This document shows, in pieces, positions 27,561 through 37,947 of a DNA stretch of 64,000 bases. The stretch's first letter is position 1. Each line of letters opens with the position of its first letter. The translations under genes and the position numbers were made by a program. The notes under the pieces were generated by a model. It was not told the DNA's origin and ran no database searches. It was given only the letters and a program-made list of their open reading frames with translations. The DNA is from an uncultured Carboxylicivirga sp. (GTDB taxonomy: Bacteria > Bacteroidota > Bacteroidia > Bacteroidales > Marinilabiliaceae): positions 62,001-126,000 of the forward strand of contig CANLLN010000007.1 of the NCBI GenBank assembly GCA_947491945.1. The letters are read 5' to 3'.

Positions 27561-28367
27561 ATGCAGAAGTTGATTACGGCAGTTCTTCTAATGGTACTTA
27601 CCATGCATGTTGGTGCGCAGTGTAAGGATACAAATACAGCCTTTAAAGCGGGTGAGCTTGTGCGTTACCATGCTTATTATAATTGGGGGTTTATCTGGAT
27701 TAATGCCGGTCAGGTGTCTTTTGAGGTGGAGCCCACTACGGTGGATACCTCTCCGGCCTACCATTTGAAAGCACACGGAGCCACTTATAAATCCTACGAT
27801 TTTTTGTTTAAGGTAAGGGATACTTTTGAAACCAAGGTGGATACTTTGCACCTGGAGCCCTATGAGTTTAAGCGGGTGACCAATGAGGGAAGCTATCATG
27901 CCAATTATTTATATCGCTTTAATCGTGAGCAGCGTAGCATAGTCGCTAGCATACAAAAGGAAAAGGAGCCCCAAAGAGATACCACCTTGCTGTGGAAAGA
28001 TTGCTCCTTCGATTTGTTAACCATGGTGTACAAAGCCCGCAATATAGACTACGAACAATACCGTGAGAATGAGAAAATACCCATTAGCATGGTGGTGGAT
28101 GGTGAAATTCATGATATCTATATCCGCTATCTTGGTAAGGAAACTATCAAAAACCGCGACGGCCGTCGTTTTCGTTGCCTTAAGTTTTCACCCTTGTTGG
28201 TTGAGGGTACCATTTTTAAAAGTGGTGAAGACATGACGGTTTGGGTAACCGACGATGCCAACCGTATTCCCATTGTTGTGGAAGCCAAAATTCTGATTGG
28301 TTCTGTGAAGGCTGTATTTGTAGATGCTGTCAATACCCGATATCCCTTATCGGCCGAGATTAAATAG
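27561..28367 (+). CDS. DUF3108 family exported protein
   Basis: Bacteroidetes/Proteobacteria family of unknown function. A signal peptide (residues about 1-19, MQKLITAVLLMVLTMHVGA) precedes the DUF3108 body beginning AGELVRYHAYYNWGFIWINAGQVSFEV, a recognisable motif. The 268-residue length is normal. The stop lies inside the 3' end of the opposing HAD gene (8-base overlap). No operon partner is seen. Confidence 0.85.
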   Translation: MQKLITAVLLMVLTMHVGAQCKDTNTAFKAGELVRYHAYYNWGFIWINAGQVSFEVEPTTVDTSPAYHLKAHGATYKSYDFLFKVRDTFETKVDTLHLEPYEFKRVTNEGSYHANYLYRFNREQRSIVASIQKEKEPQRDTTLLWKDCSFDLLTMVYKARNIDYEQYRENEKIPISMVVDGEIHDIYIRYLGKETIKNRDGRRFRCLKFSPLLVEGTIFKSGEDMTVWVTDDANRIPIVVEAKILIGSVKAVFVDAVNTRYPLSAEIK

Positions 28368-29169
28368 TAAATCGATTCTGCCAATGGGCAAGGGGAGCTT
28401 CCCATACGTTCACCAGGCAATCGTATTGTGCCTTTAACTCATCAGGGGCATTGCTAACAACAAAGGAATTGTCAAAGGCATTGAGCATATCCAGATCGTT
28501 GTAGTCGTTGCCCACCACGGTGACGTTATGTTTGTCGATGTCTTCAATATAGCATACTTCCATTATTCCGCTGGCTTTCGACACATCCTTATGGAAACAC
28601 TCCATCCAAATACTAGTGTTGTCAATGGGTGAGGTGGCTCTTACTACTTTAACGTCTTTCAGTTCTTTAGCAATGGTGTTGAAAGTATTCATATTGGGAA
28701 TAAAAGCCAGTGTTTGTGTATAGTCGAGCAGGGGCACGCTTCCGTTGATTAGCTCAGCATGCGGTTGGTTAAATTCCAGATAGCGCTCAAAGTCAGGATG
28801 CGGGTCATTACCTTCCGGATGAAAGAACAGGTGGTTATCCGGTATGGGATGGTGCAGGGTGTATTCAATATGATGTTTTTGAAATACTTTCACCACCGCG
28901 CATGTTTTCTCATAGCCCAGGTGTCTGGTTAGGAGCAGTTTTTTTTCTTTCCAACAGTAGATGCCGGCTCCCGAAGAGAATACCAGGTAGTCGATGGGGA
29001 AGTCGTGAGGTAATACATTCAGGGCAGAGCATAGGGTGCGTCCGGTCGCCACTATACGAATCATGCCGCGTTCGCCCATCTGTATTAACGCCTGCACATC
29101 GGCTGTGTTAAAGTCGGCCTGACGGGCGAGTATGGTGCCGTCCAAATCAGTTGCAAAAAGCTCTTTCAT
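28360..29169 (-). CDS. HAD-superfamily Cof-type phosphatase
   Basis: Cytosolic HAD phosphatase of subfamily IIB (Cof-like). Motif I is DLDGTIL (Asp8 and Asp10), and the GxDxND motif appears as VVGNDYNDLDML near the C-terminus. The 269-residue length with a C2-type cap fits sugar-phosphate phosphatases, but substrate cannot be set. It ends inside the opposite DUF3108 gene (8-base overlap) and is 11 bases downstream of metA, with which it is probably cotranscribed. Confidence 0.9.
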   Translation of the reverse strand: MKELFATDLDGTILARQADFNTADVQALIQMGERGMIRIVATGRTLCSALNVLPHDFPIDYLVFSSGAGIYCWKEKKLLLTRHLGYEKTCAVVKVFQKHHIEYTLHHPIPDNHLFFHPEGNDPHPDFERYLEFNQPHAELINGSVPLLDYTQTLAFIPNMNTFNTIAKELKDVKVVRATSPIDNTSIWMECFHKDVSKASGIMEVCYIEDIDKHNVTVVGNDYNDLDMLNAFDNSFVVSNAPDELKAQYDCLVNVWEAPLAHWQNRFTI

Positions 29170-29180
29170 TATTCCTCAAT

Positions 29181-30089
29181 TTAATCAAGCCGGAAAGGGG
29201 TGGCCTGATACACATAATAGTTTAACCAGTTGGAGTAAAGTAGGCTGGCATGACTTCGCCAGAGTACCTGGGGCGCATTAGCCGCGTTATCGTCGGGAAA
29301 ATAGTTGACCGGGAGGGCAGTGTTTAAGCCCTTTGCCAGATCACGCTCATATTCCTCCTTTAATGTTAAGGCATCATATTCTGAGTGGCCGGTAACAAAT
29401 ACCTGCCGTCGGTCTATCGACTGAATAATGTAAACCCCCGCCTCGTCAGAGTGCGACAAAACTTCCAGCCCCGGATGCTGATTAACTTCTTCTTCACCTA
29501 CTTTTGTATAACGCGAGTGGGGGGCATGAAAAACGTCATTGAAGCCGCGCATCAGGGGTTCTTGCGGTTTTTCAACCGTGTGTTTAAAAACGCCGAATAA
29601 CTTTTTACTCAGTTCATATTTTTTAATTCCGTAGTGATGGTATAAACCGGCCTGTGCACCCCAGCAAATATGGAAAGTATTGGTTACATTTTGTGTACTC
29701 CAGTCCATAATCTCAGTCAGTTCAGGCCAGTAGTTAACGTCTTCAAAGTTCATAAGCTCGACGGGCGCACCGGTGATGATCATGCCATCGTACTTATTGC
29801 TGCGCACTTCGTCAAATACCTTATAAAATGCATAAAGGTGTTCGCGCGGCGTGTTTTTCGATACATGGCTGGAGGTCATCAGGAAATCCACCTCTACCTG
29901 TAAGGGGCTGTTGGACAGCGCCCTTAGTAGATGTGTCTCTGTGGCTATTTTAAGGGGCATTAAATTTAGTATCAGTATTTTAAGTGGTCTTATGTCCTGA
30001 TGTAAGGCCCTTGTTTCGCCGATGACAAATACGTTTTCACTCTCCAGTACATGGCGTGCCGGCAGTGCATCGGGTATTTTAATTGGCAT
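29181..30089 (-). CDS. metA: Homoserine O-acyltransferase MetA (predicted acetyl-CoA type)
   Basis: First step of methionine synthesis: O-acylation of L-homoserine. The catalytic triad is in place (Cys142 in [12 protein letters not shown], His235 and Glu237 in FVTGHSEYD). The residue that sets acyl-CoA choice in this family is position 111; it is Glu here ([12 protein letters not shown]), which in characterised MetA proteins gives acetyl-CoA rather than succinyl-CoA use. The length of 302 residues is normal. It is upstream of a HAD phosphatase gene and 39 bases downstream of a TetR regulator gene, all minus strand. Confidence 0.94.
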   Translation of the reverse strand: MPIKIPDALPARHVLESENVFVIGETRALHQDIRPLKILILNLMPLKIATETHLLRALSNSPLQVEVDFLMTSSHVSKNTPREHLYAFYKVFDEVRSNKYDGMIITGAPVELMNFEDVNYWPELTEIMDWSTQNVTNTFHICWGAQAGLYHHYGIKKYELSKKLFGVFKHTVEKPQEPLMRGFNDVFHAPHSRYTKVGEEEVNQHPGLEVLSHSDEAGVYIIQSIDRRQVFVTGHSEYDALTLKEEYERDLAKGLNTALPVNYFPDDNAANAPQVLWRSHASLLYSNWLNYYVYQATPFRLD

Positions 30090-30128
30090 AGCGTGGTAAT
30101 CTTGTGTGGTGGTTAATGTTTTTGATGT

Positions 30129-30740
30129 TTATCGTTTAACGATGCCAAAAAATAAGATGTTCAAAATATTATCGATCTGCACCATGAAATCGTCAAAGTG
30201 ATCCATGGCCTTAAAAAGTGGGCCTTCCAGACCCTTGAGGGCGATGGCAATGGCTACGGCAGCCATCTGAACGTTTTTCACCAAAAAGCTGTCATCCATC
30301 TGTCCTTCTTCAATGATGCGGGTGAGCAGCTGTGTTTCCTCTGCTTCTCCTTTCCCTCTTAATTTGTCGAAGAAATTATAGGCACCCGGTGTGTCATCCT
30401 TCAGTACCTTCATGTAATTCTCAAGCTGATGGATAGTTTTCATGCGGGTTACCACATATTCTTTCATCTTATCTTTGGCCGGTAGATCGGAGGCTACGAC
30501 TTGATTCAGCTGATTAAACAGCATTTCTTTTTCCAGCTCAATTACCGCCTGGAAAATTTCCTCTTTATTTTTAAAGTAGTAGTACAACGAACTCTTGCCT
30601 TTGCGCAAAGCATTCGCTATATCTTCCATGGTTGTTTTCTTGTAACCGAACTTGGCAAATAACTCTCTTGCCGATTCAATGATAGCAACACGCATGCCAT
30701 CGCTGTTGGTTTCCGAAGGGTACCCTACACCTACTGTCAT
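30129..30740 (-). CDS. TetR family transcriptional regulator
   Basis: The N-terminal TetR helix-turn-helix is clear: ESARELFAKFGYKKTTMEDIANALRKGKSSLYYYFKNKEEIFQAVI, about residues 19-64. The C-terminal ligand-binding domain is unspecific. It lies immediately upstream of metA (39 bases), so it might regulate metA, or an efflux or lipid gene elsewhere, which the sequence does not decide. Its own upstream gap (30741-30872) separates it from rnr. Confidence 0.9.
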   Translation of the reverse strand: MTVGVGYPSETNSDGMRVAIIESARELFAKFGYKKTTMEDIANALRKGKSSLYYYFKNKEEIFQAVIELEKEMLFNQLNQVVASDLPAKDKMKEYVVTRMKTIHQLENYMKVLKDDTPGAYNFFDKLRGKGEAEETQLLTRIIEEGQMDDSFLVKNVQMAAVAIAIALKGLEGPLFKAMDHFDDFMVQIDNILNILFFGIVKR

Positions 30741-30872
30741 CCCGATTTTTTTATTTTGTGGTTATTCCGCAAAATTAAAAATACTTTTTGCGGAATCAAA
30801 ACCATTTTAATAATAGGTTCTAAAAAACAATTCGTCACCTACTTGACTATATACTACTTACAGATTGTCGAA

Positions 30873-33044
30873 TTAATTAGTCGAATCGCTTTGTTTTTCA
30901 GCCAGAGCAAAATCCAGTTGTTTTTTCTCCAGATTAGCATTGGCAATTACAATATCTAATTGATCGCCCAACTGATATTTGCGGTTGTATTGGCGGCCAA
31001 CAATGCAGTAATTTTCTTCGTCAAATACATAAAAATCATCGTCTAAATCGCGAATGGGTATCATTCCTTCGCATTTATTTTCAATGATTTCAACGTAGAG
31101 CCCCCACTCCGTAACGCCCGAGATAACCCCCGTAAACTCCTGTCCAATGTGGTCTTTCATAAACTCCACCTGCTTGTATTTGATGGATGCTCTTTCAGCG
31201 TCGGCAGCCCGTTGTTCCATATCCGAGCTGTGCTCACACATATCTTCATAGTCATCTTCATTTACCGATCGACCGCCATCCAGGTAGCGCTGTAGCAGGC
31301 GGTGCACCATCATATCAGGGTAGCGACGGATGGGTGATGTAAAATGGGTATAGTGCTTAAATCCAAGTCCGTAGTGGCCGATATTGTGTGTGGTATAAAT
31401 GGCTTTGGCCATGGTGCGGATGGCCAGGGTCTCAATCATGTTTTGCTCCCCCTTGCCTTTTACTTCGTCCAGTAGCCTGTTTAGCGAGGCACTCACCGAC
31501 TCTGTACCTTTGGGTAGGGCTTCGTAGCCAAAGCGTCGCACAAAGGATGCAAAATTTTCAAATTTGTCGGGATTAGGCACGTCGTGCACACGGTAAACAA
31601 AGGTTTTTGCTTTTCCGCGGCGCCCCTTGTCCATTTCTTTATTGCCAATGAGTTGAGCCACGTGTTTATTGGCCAGGAGCATAAATTCTTCTATCAGCTT
31701 ATTGGCATCTTTCGATTCTTTAAAGAATACACTGATGGGCTTACCCTTGTCATCAATATTAAATCGAACTTCAACCCGCTCAAATCCAACCGATCCTGCT
31801 CTGAAGCGTTCTTCACGCAGAGCTTTGGCCAGCCTGTCGAGGGTGAGTATCTCATCGGACAGGTCACCCTTTCCTGTTTCAATAGTTTCTTGCGCCTCCT
31901 CGTAGGTAAAACGCCGATCGGAATTAATTACTGTTCGGCCAAACCAACTGTTGATTATATTGGCCTTGTCATCCATCTCAAACACGGCCGAGAAGCATAG
32001 TTTTTCTTCATTGGGTCGAAGTGAGCAGATGAAGTTACTCAGGCGCTCGGGTAGCATGGGTACCACACGATCTACCAGATAAACCGAAGTAGCCCGCTCG
32101 AAGGCTTCCTGTTCAAGTAAGGTCTTGGGCTCCACATAATGGGTTACATCGGCAATGTGAACGCCCACCTCCCAGTTGCCGTTATCCAGTTTTTGTACCG
32201 ATAGGGCATCATCAAAGTCTTTGGCATCGGCTGGGTCGATGGTGAAGGTGGTCACTTGCCTGAAGTCGCGGCGTTTTTTTATTTCTTCTTGCGAGATAGT
32301 GGCATCAATGGTTTCTGCTTCATCAATTACCTGTTGAGGGTAGCGGTAGGGCAGGTTAAACTCAGCCAGAATGGCATGCATCTCGGCCTGGTTGTCGCCG
32401 GCATCACCCAATACATCAACTACTTCGCCAATGGGGTTTTTGGCACGTTCGGGCCACTCCACAATGCGTGCAACGGCTTTTTGTCCATCTTTAGCGCCCT
32501 TTAGTCCTCTCGCCGGGATAAATATGTCATGCGGCATCACACGGTCGTCAACAACCAGAAATGCCAGTCCACGCGAAACTTGCATTACCCCCACAAACGT
32601 TTCACGGCGGCGTTTCAATATTTCAACGATTTCTCCTTCGGGCTGTCGGTTGCGTCGTCGAGCATGCATAAATACTTTTACATGATCGCCATTTAGCGCA
32701 TGGTTCATGTTATTGCGGGGGATAAAGATATCGCCACCTTCGTTTTCTTCGTCCGGAACAACGTATGCCGAGCCTGAGGCGGTCATGTCAACCACACCTG
32801 TTAGGGTGGAACCGCGGCTTAATAACTTATATTTGCCGGCCGCAACTTCTGTGAGGTAACCCGATTCAAAAAGTTCGTTAAGAATGATTTGAACTTGTTG
32901 CCGCCCAGTCTTCTTTTTTACCTCCAAGGTGGTGGATACCTGTTTGTAATTATAAGTTCGTTTGGGGTTATTGAAAAATAGTCCCTGTATTAATTGTCGA
33001 AGCTCACTTTTACGTGAGTGTTTTTTCTTTTTGCTTTTTCCCAT
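30873..33044 (-). CDS. rnr: Ribonuclease R
   Basis: Processive 3'-5' exoribonuclease of the RNase II/R family that degrades structured RNA. From the ATG at 33044 the protein has 723 residues with a basic start MGKSKKKKHSRKSE. Domains in order: winged-helix (about 15-75), cold-shock domains (80-215), RNB catalytic core with TIDPADAKDFDDA at about 268-280 (metal-binding Asp residues), and C-terminal S1 domain (FTGVISGVTEWGLYVE). A longer GTG frame from 33116 adds 24 unlikely residues. Its stop is 132 bases from the upstream-oriented TetR gene. Confidence 0.95.
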   Translation of the reverse strand: MGKSKKKKHSRKSELRQLIQGLFFNNPKRTYNYKQVSTTLEVKKKTGRQQVQIILNELFESGYLTEVAAGKYKLLSRGSTLTGVVDMTASGSAYVVPDEENEGGDIFIPRNNMNHALNGDHVKVFMHARRRNRQPEGEIVEILKRRRETFVGVMQVSRGLAFLVVDDRVMPHDIFIPARGLKGAKDGQKAVARIVEWPERAKNPIGEVVDVLGDAGDNQAEMHAILAEFNLPYRYPQQVIDEAETIDATISQEEIKKRRDFRQVTTFTIDPADAKDFDDALSVQKLDNGNWEVGVHIADVTHYVEPKTLLEQEAFERATSVYLVDRVVPMLPERLSNFICSLRPNEEKLCFSAVFEMDDKANIINSWFGRTVINSDRRFTYEEAQETIETGKGDLSDEILTLDRLAKALREERFRAGSVGFERVEVRFNIDDKGKPISVFFKESKDANKLIEEFMLLANKHVAQLIGNKEMDKGRRGKAKTFVYRVHDVPNPDKFENFASFVRRFGYEALPKGTESVSASLNRLLDEVKGKGEQNMIETLAIRTMAKAIYTTHNIGHYGLGFKHYTHFTSPIRRYPDMMVHRLLQRYLDGGRSVNEDDYEDMCEHSSDMEQRAADAERASIKYKQVEFMKDHIGQEFTGVISGVTEWGLYVEIIENKCEGMIPIRDLDDDFYVFDEENYCIVGRQYNRKYQLGDQLDIVIANANLEKKQLDFALAEKQSDSTN

Positions 33045-33243
33045 TGTCTTTTTATTCTTGTTTAGGATGGGTTTGATTAGGCATGCATTTGAAGAGTTTC
33101 GCAGGTGCGAACACAATTTGCCGCTTTAATTAATCAAAGGTATAAAATTAATTTGGTTTCAAATTGTATTGCCTTTATGATAACCTTTTTGCCCTTATTA
33201 CGGTATAAAAGATTTAGAACATAAGTTACACCACATCCAAAAT

Positions 33244-34068
33244 ATGAGAATGCGATACGCTTTTATAAATCTATTTCTGTTTTTTACAATTGGTGTCAGT
33301 GCGCAATCATTTGTGCTTTATCAGGGAGATACCATTAATGTTGTTGATCACCAAAATCGAAAGCAGGGGCTGTGGCTTTCTTTTAATGATAAGGGTGATA
33401 AGATTGTGGAGCAAGGTAAGTTTGTGAGTAATCAAAAAGAGGGTTTATGGATTACTTATTATCCCAATGGTAATGTAAAACATAGGATTAGTTATCAGGG
33501 AGGTAAGGCCATTGGTCCTGCTCAGTTTTATTACGAGAATGGTTTGTTGTCGGAAGAGGGCAACTGGCACATCGATCATTGGCAGGGCAACTACCGTTTT
33601 TACAATATAAGTGGCAGTTTGGCCTACGATTGGAATTATGATGAGGATGGGCAGCGTAGTGGTGCACAAAAATACTATCATGATAATGGAACCTTAAAAT
33701 ACTCGGGTGTTTGGAAAAAGGGTAAAGCCACAGGTACTTTAAGAATATATGATGACGGAGGACGCCTGATTACCGAGCGTGTGTACGATGATGGCGAGTT
33801 TCGGGAAAATGTGGCGGTAACGACGACCGTGCTTACCGATGAGCGCGCCCCACAGCAGGTAGCTGCCGTAGACCGAACGGTAGCGGAGTTTAATGGTACC
33901 GGGCAGCACACAGTGTACAACCTGAAAGGGCAGGCTGAAAAGCAAGGCTTTTTTGTGAATGGTAAAATTTTTACTGGCACGCACTCGTTCTATGATGAGG
34001 ATCATCAGCTCATCAAAGTTGTGCATTATCAGAATGGTGACATTGTGAAAACCGAAGATAAGCTTTAG
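33244..34068 (+). CDS. Exported MORN-repeat protein
   Basis: Signal peptide (about residues 1-20, ending SAQS) followed by about six MORN-like repeats of the KQGLWxxFNDxGxKIxExGKF type (for example NQKEGLWITYYPNGNVKHRISYQGGKAIG). Bacteroidetes carry many such YwqK-like proteins; some annotations label this family toxin-antitoxin antitoxin, which the sequence does not support here because no toxin neighbour is present. The product is probably periplasmic or surface-exposed, with unknown binding partner. It stands before cysS with an 81-base gap. Confidence 0.8.
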   Translation: MRMRYAFINLFLFFTIGVSAQSFVLYQGDTINVVDHQNRKQGLWLSFNDKGDKIVEQGKFVSNQKEGLWITYYPNGNVKHRISYQGGKAIGPAQFYYENGLLSEEGNWHIDHWQGNYRFYNISGSLAYDWNYDEDGQRSGAQKYYHDNGTLKYSGVWKKGKATGTLRIYDDGGRLITERVYDDGEFRENVAVTTTVLTDERAPQQVAAVDRTVAEFNGTGQHTVYNLKGQAEKQGFFVNGKIFTGTHSFYDEDHQLIKVVHYQNGDIVKTEDKL

Positions 34069-34149
34069 GACTATTTAAACCACAATTGGGTGCCATTAAG
34101 CGTTAGAATTTTGTAATTTAGCGGCTTGTTTAAAAAATGGTTCAACCCA

Positions 34150-35628
34150 ATGGAGAATAAGTTATTTATATACAACACCCTAAGCCGAAAAAAAGAAGAG
34201 TTTCAAGCCATTAACCCCCATCATGTGGGTTTATATGTTTGTGGTCCAACGGTGTATGGTGATCCGCATTTGGGACATACACGTCCGGCCATTACTTTCG
34301 ATGTATTATTTCGTTATTTAAAGCATAGTGGTTATAAGGTACGCTATGTGCGTAACATTACCGATGTGGGTCACCTGGAGAGTGATGCCGACAGCGGTGA
34401 AGATAAGATTGGTAAAAAAGCTCGCCTAGAAGAGCTGGAGCCCATGGAGGTAGTGCAGTTTTATACCGATCGCTACCATCATTACATGGATTTGCTGAAT
34501 GTGGAAAAGCCCAGTATTGAACCGCGTGCTTCAGGACACATTATTGAGCAACTGCAGATTGTAGAAGATATATTGGCCAAGGGGCTTGCCTATGAAAGCA
34601 ATGGTTCCGTTTATTTTGATGTTGAGAAATATAACTCGAGTCATCATTATGGTAGGCTCTCGGGGCGTAATATTGAAGATCTATTGAGTACAACACGTCA
34701 GCTGGATGGGCAGACTGAGAAACGAAACAGTTTCGATTTTGCCCTTTGGAAAAAGGCAGCTCCTGAACATATCATGCGCTGGCCTTCGCGTTTTAGCGAT
34801 GGTTTCCCCGGTTGGCATCTCGAGTGCTCGGCCATGAGTGCCAAATATCTGGGTAAGGAATTTGATATTCACGGTGGAGGCATGGATCTTTTGTTCCCTC
34901 ACCATGAATGTGAGATAGCGCAAAGCACAGTGGCGCACGGTCACACCCCGGCGCGTTATTGGATGCACAATAATATGATTACTATCGATGGTCAAAAGAT
35001 GGGTAAGTCGTTGGGTAACTTTATTACCTTGGAGCAGCTATTTACCGGTAATCATGAAAAGTTGGAGCAGGCCTATAGTCCTATGACTGTGCGTTTCTTC
35101 ATCCTGCAGGCGCACTACCGAAGTACGCTGGATTTCTCCAACGATGCATTGCAGGCATCAGAAAAAGGGCTGGGACGATTAATGGAGGCCTACCGCAAGC
35201 TTGATAAGCTCGAAGCATCTGCCGCTTCATCTTTTAGTGTGAATGAGCTGCGTAACAAGTGCTATGCAGCGCTGAATGATGATTTGAATACACCCATATT
35301 GATTGCTCACTTATTTGAGCTTGTTAAGAGCATCAATAGTGTTGTGGCAGGTACGGCGAGCCTAACAGCCGATGATGTGACAGACCTGAAAGAGTTGATA
35401 CATACCATGGTAGTGGATGTGCTGGGGCTGTCGGTAGAAGAAACAGAGAGCGGACATGGTGGAGACGATGCCCTCTTATCCAATACGATTGATCTGTTAT
35501 TGAATTTACGCAACGATGCAAAGGCCAATAAGGATTGGGGCACTGCCGATAAGATTCGTGATGAGCTACAGGCCTTGGGTGTGGTAATAAAAGATACAAA
35601 AGATGGCTTCGAATGGAGCATAAAGTAA
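34150..35628 (+). CDS. cysS: Cysteinyl-tRNA synthetase
   Basis: Class Ia synthetase charging tRNA-Cys. The HIGH-type motif is in [16 protein letters not shown], the zinc site includes CGP and [15 protein letters not shown], and the KMSKS motif reads KMGKS (in [10 protein letters not shown]). I start at the ATG at 34150 ([11 protein letters not shown]), since the open frame upstream would begin with TTG at 34126 inside an unlikely leader. The resulting 492 residues are normal. The gene is followed after 4 bases by the M28 peptidase gene. Confidence 0.96.
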   Translation: MENKLFIYNTLSRKKEEFQAINPHHVGLYVCGPTVYGDPHLGHTRPAITFDVLFRYLKHSGYKVRYVRNITDVGHLESDADSGEDKIGKKARLEELEPMEVVQFYTDRYHHYMDLLNVEKPSIEPRASGHIIEQLQIVEDILAKGLAYESNGSVYFDVEKYNSSHHYGRLSGRNIEDLLSTTRQLDGQTEKRNSFDFALWKKAAPEHIMRWPSRFSDGFPGWHLECSAMSAKYLGKEFDIHGGGMDLLFPHHECEIAQSTVAHGHTPARYWMHNNMITIDGQKMGKSLGNFITLEQLFTGNHEKLEQAYSPMTVRFFILQAHYRSTLDFSNDALQASEKGLGRLMEAYRKLDKLEASAASSFSVNELRNKCYAALNDDLNTPILIAHLFELVKSINSVVAGTASLTADDVTDLKELIHTMVVDVLGLSVEETESGHGGDDALLSNTIDLLLNLRNDAKANKDWGTADKIRDELQALGVVIKDTKDGFEWSIK

Positions 35629-35632
35629 AGAT

Positions 35633-36640
35633 ATGAAGCAACTATTAACTTCTGCACTATTAGTTTGTGGCTTGTTGGCCGGAGTATTTTTGTCGGGCTG
35701 TGATTTCTTAAAGGGCGATAATACGAAACAAGGGGCGTCAACTAAAGCTACCAAAGTAGCAGCACCGGTTTTCAACAGTGATTCGGCCTATCATTATATT
35801 GCTGAGCAGCTGGCTTTTGGACCGCGCGTGCCCAACACCGAGGAGCATGCTGCTTGTGCTGCTTATTTAAGTGAGCAGTTGCGCCGCTTTGGTGCAGAGG
35901 TGGTTGTGCAGGAAGCCAAGGTAATTGCCTTTGACAATACGGTGTTGCATGCCAAAAATATTATTGGACAATATAATCCGGGAGCCAAAAGGCGAGTGCT
36001 TCTTTGTGCTCACTGGGACACCAGACCCTTTGCCGATTACGATACGGATGCCGCTAGGCGCAATCAACCTATTGACGGCGCCAACGATGGAGCAAGCGGA
36101 GTAGGGGTGCTGTTGGAAATTGCCCGTCAGCTGCAGCAGCAACCCGTCAATGTGGGTATCGATATTATCTTTTTCGATGCCGAAGACTATGGGCAGCCTG
36201 CTCACCTGAATCTTTCACCCAAGGACGATACCTGGTGTTTAGGTTCGCAGTATTGGGGCAAGCATCCCCATACCCCCGATTATCGTGCGCTCTATGGAAT
36301 CTTGTTGGATATGGTGGGGGCACCCGATGCTTATTTTTATCAGGAACAGCATTCAATGAATTATGATCCCGGCTTGGTTAGGTATATATGGGATACGGCG
36401 CATCAGCTGGGATATGGTTATCACTTTAAAAAGGATCGTGGAGGGTGGATTACCGATGATCATGTCTATGTGACCAACTTGCGTAACTTTCCTTGTGTTA
36501 ATATCATCCAATACAATCCTGATGCGCGCCATGGCTTTGGCGATTACTGGCATACGCACAACGACACCATGGATAATATTAATAAAAATACGCTGAAAGC
36601 TGTTGGACAGACTGTTCTGGAAGTTATTTACAGTGAGTAA
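35633..36640 (+). CDS. M28 family metallopeptidase lipoprotein
   Basis: Exported zinc aminopeptidase or glutaminyl cyclase-like enzyme. The N-terminus has a lipoprotein signal ending LSGC (anchor Cys about residue 23). The M28 zinc/metal block is CAHWDTRPFAD, ANDGASGVGVLLEIAR and FFDAEDYG (Glu ligand/catalytic), with the later His in GYWHTHNDT. Length of 335 residues fits. Bacterial glutaminyl cyclases share this fold, and I cannot separate the two by sequence alone. It begins 4 bases after cysS, suggesting cotranscription. Confidence 0.9.
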   Translation: MKQLLTSALLVCGLLAGVFLSGCDFLKGDNTKQGASTKATKVAAPVFNSDSAYHYIAEQLAFGPRVPNTEEHAACAAYLSEQLRRFGAEVVVQEAKVIAFDNTVLHAKNIIGQYNPGAKRRVLLCAHWDTRPFADYDTDAARRNQPIDGANDGASGVGVLLEIARQLQQQPVNVGIDIIFFDAEDYGQPAHLNLSPKDDTWCLGSQYWGKHPHTPDYRALYGILLDMVGAPDAYFYQEQHSMNYDPGLVRYIWDTAHQLGYGYHFKKDRGGWITDDHVYVTNLRNFPCVNIIQYNPDARHGFGDYWHTHNDTMDNINKNTLKAVGQTVLEVIYSE

Positions 36641-36677
36641 GCAGTGTTGAGAAGTATCATTAGTAAGGAATTTTATA

Positions 36678-37283
36678 ATGGCTAATCTACTGCCTTTTTT
36701 AAATAGTGATGTGATGGAAGCCGGTTGCGACGAAGCCGGTCGTGGGTGTTTGGCCGGCCCGGTGGTGGCTGCGGCCGTAATTTTGCCTGCCGACTTTAGT
36801 CATGCGCTGCTGGATGATTCAAAAAAACTAACGGAAAAACAACGACAGACGCTGCGCCCTATTATTGAAAAGGAAGCCGTGGCTTGGGCGGTCTCCTTTG
36901 TCGATCATCAGGAGATAGATGAGATCAATATCCTCAAGGCTTCGTATGTGGCGATGCACCGCAGCGTTGATCAGCTTACTACAAAGCCTGAGCATTTGCT
37001 GATTGATGGCAATCGCTTCATTCCCTACAAAGGCATTGAGCACACTTGCATTGTTAAAGGTGATGGCAAGTACCTGTCCATTGCGGCAGCCAGCGTGTTG
37101 GCCAAAACACATCGCGATGAATTTATGCTGGCCATGCATGAGCAATATCCACATTATGCCTGGGATAAAAATAAAGGTTATCCCACAAAGGCTCATCGTG
37201 CGGGCATAAAGGCGCATGGTATCACACCGATCCACCGTAAAAGCTTTCGCCTGCTGGATGAGCAAATGAGTTTATTCAAATAA
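36678..37283 (+). CDS. rnhB: Ribonuclease HII
   Basis: Removes ribonucleotides from DNA-RNA hybrids. The active-site motif [21 protein letters not shown] gives Asp18 and Glu19; LLIDGN supplies a later metal Asp. The length of 201 residues is normal. A second RNase H, of type HI, is encoded at 42812-43441. A strong bidirectional terminator follows directly. Confidence 0.95.
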   Translation: MANLLPFLNSDVMEAGCDEAGRGCLAGPVVAAAVILPADFSHALLDDSKKLTEKQRQTLRPIIEKEAVAWAVSFVDHQEIDEINILKASYVAMHRSVDQLTTKPEHLLIDGNRFIPYKGIEHTCIVKGDGKYLSIAAASVLAKTHRDEFMLAMHEQYPHYAWDKNKGYPTKAHRAGIKAHGITPIHRKSFRLLDEQMSLFK

Positions 37284-37309
37284 AAAAAACCGGCCTTGCG
37301 CCGGTTTTT
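37283..37309. terminator. Bidirectional Rho-independent terminator
   Basis: Hairpin aaaaaccggc / gccggttttt with a short loop, T-run on both strands, between the convergent rnhB and the beta-barrel gene at 37327. Confidence 0.85.
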
Positions 37310-37326
37310 AAGTATTCATTGTTTTA

Positions 37327-37947
37327 TTAGAATGAGTAGCTCAATGTAAATTGAAACCCTTTTGATTTTGTGTCAACCCCTTCTTCCGGATTATCTGCCA
37401 GTTCAGAAAGACCAATGATGTAACGGCCATCAATACCAAGACCCGAAGTAAATTCATAACCAAGACCTAAGGCAAGGCCGAAATCAAGACCTGTAACATC
37501 TTCTTTAATATCATCCTCACCTGATTCAGACATTCCACCAATAGTCGCATCCCAATCTTCTTTTGCTGATAATAAAAAGTCAAACTGTGGGCCTGCTTGT
37601 AGGCTAAATCCTTCTGCTACGTAATACTTAGCTATTACAGGAATTGATAAATAATTTAATTTCATAGTTGACTTATATCTCTCACCACCTTCGCTTATAT
37701 CAAGTTTCGCACCCTTTTCTGAATAGAGCAATTCTGGTTGAATTACAAAAGCCTCGGTAATATCGAATTTGGCAAAAGCTCCAACTGCTAAACCAACTTT
37801 TGAGTCAGGAGAGATGTTCATGCCGCTGCCCGAATACTTAATGTTGGCGATATTAACACCAGCTTTTACTCCAAAAGTTTGCGCTAATGCGCTCACGGAT
37901 ACCATTGCCATCACGGCAATCATTGCAACAATTTTTTTCATATTCAA
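37327..37947 (-). CDS. PorT-family outer-membrane beta-barrel protein
   Basis: Signal peptide (MNMKKIVAMIAVMAMVSVSALA) then a beta-barrel body: FGVKAGVNIANIKYSG start, repeated alternating strands, and a final FQFTLSYSF strand ending in Phe as outer-membrane proteins do. 206 residues fits small PorT/OmpA-like 8-strand barrels. It is one of many such paralogues typical in these genomes; no ligand can be named. The gene is alone between a terminator and the upstream gap before the S46 peptidase. Confidence 0.9.
   Translation of the reverse strand: MNMKKIVAMIAVMAMVSVSALAQTFGVKAGVNIANIKYSGSGMNISPDSKVGLAVGAFAKFDITEAFVIQPELLYSEKGAKLDISEGGERYKSTMKLNYLSIPVIAKYYVAEGFSLQAGPQFDFLLSAKEDWDATIGGMSESGEDDIKEDVTGLDFGLALGLGYEFTSGLGIDGRYIIGLSELADNPEEGVDTKSKGFQFTLSYSF

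Noticed and set aside
30129-30740. TetR gene as a specific metA repressor
   Set aside because: Only adjacency supports it; no operator or ligand evidence is visible.
33244-34068. YwqK-type antitoxin function for the MORN protein
   Set aside because: It has a signal peptide and no toxin gene is adjacent; the family label appears to be an annotation artefact.
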